From: JARYMI01 sp964550915
Lineage (GTDB): Bacteria > Acidobacteriota > Aminicenantia > Aminicenantales > UBA8522
DNA: 8,334 nucleotides
Assembly: GCA_964550915.1 (NCBI GenBank)
Contig: CAZKBY010000122.1
Span: 1 to 8,334 of the forward strand
Reading direction: 5' to 3'
Position numbers and translations under genes: made by a program. How positions within the stretch are numbered: the first letter of the stretch is position 1; each line of letters starts with the position of its first letter. Shown here one piece after another: positions 6,423-8,334 of this stretch. The notes below the pieces were generated by a model. The model had not been told where the DNA came from. It was given only the letters and a program-made list of their open reading frames with translations, and did not search any database.

Positions 6423-8334
6423 ATGCTGAGAGAGATTCGGGTCAAGAAAGCGGCCCAGCACAATCTCAAGAGGATTGATGTTGACCTGCCGCGAAACCGG
6501 CTTATCGTTGTCACCGGGCCGAGCGGCTCGGGAAAGAGTTCTTTGGCCTTCGACACTCTTTACGCCGAGGGGCAGCGCCGTTATATCGAGTGTTTGTCTG
6601 CGTACGCGCGACAGTACATCGAGCAGATGGAAAAACCGGAGATAGAATCCATCGAGGGGATCTCGCCTTCAATTTCAATCGATCAGAAAACGATCTCGGC
6701 CAACCCTCGCTCCACAGTCGGCACGGTCACTGAAACATATGACCTGTTCCGCCTCCTTTACGCGCGGGCGGGCACTCCCCATTGCCCTCGCTGCGACCGG
6801 CCGGTAAGCGCTCAAACTCCAGAACAGATCAGCCGAAGGATCGCCGACGCCTTTGCTGGGGAAAAAGTGATGATCCTGGCCCCTCTGATCAGAGGCCGAA
6901 AAGGGGAGTATTCCCGCCTCATTGATAAAGTCAGGAAGAAGGGATTCCTCCGTGTTCGCCTTGATGGAAAGTGGAAAGAAGTCGGGGAGAATATCCGGCT
7001 GGAGCGGACGAAAAAGCACACGATAGAAGTCCTTGTCGATGACTTCATCATCCGGACAAGTTCCTTGCCCAGGCTCAGGGAAGGAGTGGGTAAGGCTGTC
7101 GAGCTTTCCGGGGGCGACCTCGTCCTGCTCGACGAGAATTCGAAAGAAACCGTTTTTTCTCTCAAGCTCCTCTGTCTCTTCTGCGGAGTGAGCCTGCCTG
7201 AGCTCGAGCCGAGGAGTTTTTCTTTTAACAGCCCCTACGGCGCCTGCCCGCACTGCCACGGCCTGGGATTCCAGACGACCGTAGACGAATGGGGAGAACT
7301 GGAAGTGACAGACTGGGTTTGCCCCGAGTGCTTTGGCGCTCGGTTAAAGAAAGAGAGCCTGGCTGTCAGGATTGAAGGGCTAAATATCCATGAATTAAGC
7401 TCCCTTCCGGTGAGCAAACTTGTCTGCCAGGTCAGGGATATGCGGTTCAGCTCAAGCTCGGCCCTCATCGCTTCCAAAATTCAAAAAGAGATTCTCTCCC
7501 GGCTCGAGATCATGATTGAGCTGGGCTTGCCTTATCTCCAGCTCAACCGGACAACGCTCTCTCTTTCTGGAGGAGAGGCCCAGCGTGTCCGCCTGGCCGC
7601 CCAGGTTGGAGCCCGGCTGAGGGGAGTCCTCTACGTTCTGGACGAACCGACGGTCGGACTTCACCAGCGGGACAACAGGCGCCTGATCCGGCTGCTGCGC
7701 GAAATCCGGGATCAGGGCAATTCGGTCATCGTTGTTGAGCACGATGAACAGACGATTCGCTCTGCTGACCATATTCTTGATCTGGGACCTGGCGCTGGCG
7801 AAGAGGGAGGCTACAAGGTTGCCGAAGGGAATCTCGCGGAGATCCTGAAAACCGAGGAGTCCCTGACTTCTCAGTATCTGCGCGGCGAGAAAAAGATACC
7901 TGTTCCTCCATTCAGGCGTAAGCCCAAGGGCTGGCTCACTATCGTGGGGGCGCGAGAGCACAACCTCAAGAATATCAAGGTCCGTCTTCCGCTGGGGACG
8001 ATGACCGCTGTAACGGGTGTCTCCGGGTCCGGGAAAAGCACCCTTATCTATGACATCCTTTACAAGAGCCTGCTGAATATTCTCTATCAGGCTGAACATG
8101 CTGTCGGCGGCTACGACGCTATTCTGGGAGTTGAGGAAATCGATAAAGTCATCGCCGTGGACCAGAAGCCAATCGGCCGGACCCCCCGGTCTAATCCGGC
8201 TACTTACACAGGCCTGCTCACTCCGCTGAGGGAGCTCTTTTCCCGGACTCCCGAAGCCAGAATGAGGGGTTACAAGTCGAGCCGATTCAGCTTCAACCTG
8301 CGCGGCGGACGCTGCCCCGCCTGCGAGGGCCAAG
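6423..8334 (+). CDS. uvrA: UvrA, excinuclease ABC subunit A, lacking the insertion domain (3' end outside window)
   Basis: DNA damage sensor of nucleotide excision repair: a dimeric ABC ATPase that loads UvrB at bulky lesions. 637 residues are visible. Walker A I is 'GPSGSGKS' (32-39). Cys121/124 begin the first signature region, a UvrB-binding region follows (about 131-250), then CxxC pairs at 251/254, 275/278 and 300/303. ABC signature 'LSGGE' is at 381-385, Walker B at Asp407-Glu408, the switch histidine is His440, and Walker A II is 'GVSGSGKST' (532-540). Cys631/634 open the C-terminal zinc finger where the window stops. Only 21 residues separate Cys278 from Cys300; E. coli UvrA has about 125 there. 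The second Walker lysine is 538 instead of about 646, so roughly 108 residues, the insertion domain, are absent. Reading frame is intact, so this is not a frameshift. An in-frame TAA at 6411 fixes the ATG start. Full length should be near 830 residues. Confidence 0.95.
   Translation, partial: MLREIRVKKAAQHNLKRIDVDLPRNRLIVVTGPSGSGKSSLAFDTLYAEGQRRYIECLSAYARQYIEQMEKPEIESIEGISPSISIDQKTISANPRSTVGTVTETYDLFRLLYARAGTPHCPRCDRPVSAQTPEQISRRIADAFAGEKVMILAPLIRGRKGEYSRLIDKVRKKGFLRVRLDGKWKEVGENIRLERTKKHTIEVLVDDFIIRTSSLPRLREGVGKAVELSGGDLVLLDENSKETVFSLKLLCLFCGVSLPELEPRSFSFNSPYGACPHCHGLGFQTTVDEWGELEVTDWVCPECFGARLKKESLAVRIEGLNIHELSSLPVSKLVCQVRDMRFSSSSALIASKIQKEILSRLEIMIELGLPYLQLNRTTLSLSGGEAQRVRLAAQVGARLRGVLYVLDEPTVGLHQRDNRRLIRLLREIRDQGNSVIVVEHDEQTIRSADHILDLGPGAGEEGGYKVAEGNLAEILKTEESLTSQYLRGEKKIPVPPFRRKPKGWLTIVGAREHNLKNIKVRLPLGTMTAVTGVSGSGKSTLIYDILYKSLLNILYQAEHAVGGYDAILGVEEIDKVIAVDQKPIGRTPRSNPATYTGLLTPLRELFSRTPEARMRGYKSSRFSFNLRGGRCPACEGQ

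Noticed and set aside
6675..7259. 194-codon open frame antisense to the uvrA N-terminal part
   Set aside because: Fully opposite conserved UvrA sequence, low-complexity charged composition and no family resemblance.
7245..7322. The UvrA gap as a frameshift or pseudogene
   Set aside because: The frame is open from 6423 to the window end and motifs on both sides are intact and in frame, so it is an architectural difference or at most an in-frame assembly deletion.
7452..8333. Long open frame (about 293 codons) on the minus strand inside uvrA
   Set aside because: It is antisense to a clear UvrA coding sequence with ABC ATPase motifs; the protein shows no recognisable domain and looks like a shadow of codon bias.

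Overview
The window looks like ordinary chromosome from a diderm (Gram-negative-type) bacterium. It carries the inner-membrane part of a Tol-Pal envelope system, a KtrAB-type potassium importer and two DNA-repair genes. GC content is moderate, genes are packed tightly, and few starts have a good Shine-Dalgarno sequence. The taxon cannot be fixed from the sequence. A deep-branching phylum such as Acidobacteriota/Aminicenantota, or a deltaproteobacterial-type lineage, would fit, but that is a guess. I see no mobile elements, CRISPR arrays, rRNA or tRNA genes.

Layout. (1) Positions 1-1824, minus strand: an overlapping operon of tolQ, tolR and a TonB/TolA-like energy transducer whose 3' end lies outside the window. 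Gene ends overlap by 11 bp and 4 bp, so translation is probably coupled. (2) Positions 1825-1922: a divergent control region holding a compound inverted repeat with a TTGACA box in each arm. (3) Positions 1923-3955, plus strand: ktrB (potassium pore) and ktrA (cytosolic RCK gating ring), 17 bp apart. (4) Positions 3965-6313, minus strand: a DExH helicase of the YprA/MrfA family with a C-terminal four-cysteine motif. It converges on ktrA with only 9 bp between the stop codons. (5) Positions 6314-6422: a second divergent region with recognisable promoters in both directions. (6) Positions 6423 to the window end, plus strand: uvrA, cut off inside the second ATPase module.

How the genes work together. 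TolQ and TolR form the proton-driven motor, and the third protein should carry its energy to the outer membrane. KtrB and KtrA are pore and regulator of one transporter. The helicase and UvrA are both linked to excision repair of bulky or crosslinked DNA lesions, and they share a divergent control region.

The most interesting observation is in UvrA. It has all expected N-terminal motifs and the UvrB-binding region, but only 21 residues lie between two CxxC pairs where E. coli UvrA has roughly 125. This matches a clean, in-frame absence of the insertion domain. The unusual UvrA sits head-to-head with an MrfA-like helicase, a family known in Bacillus subtilis for a UvrABC-independent mitomycin-repair route, which makes the 3965-8334 region the best candidate for something undescribed.
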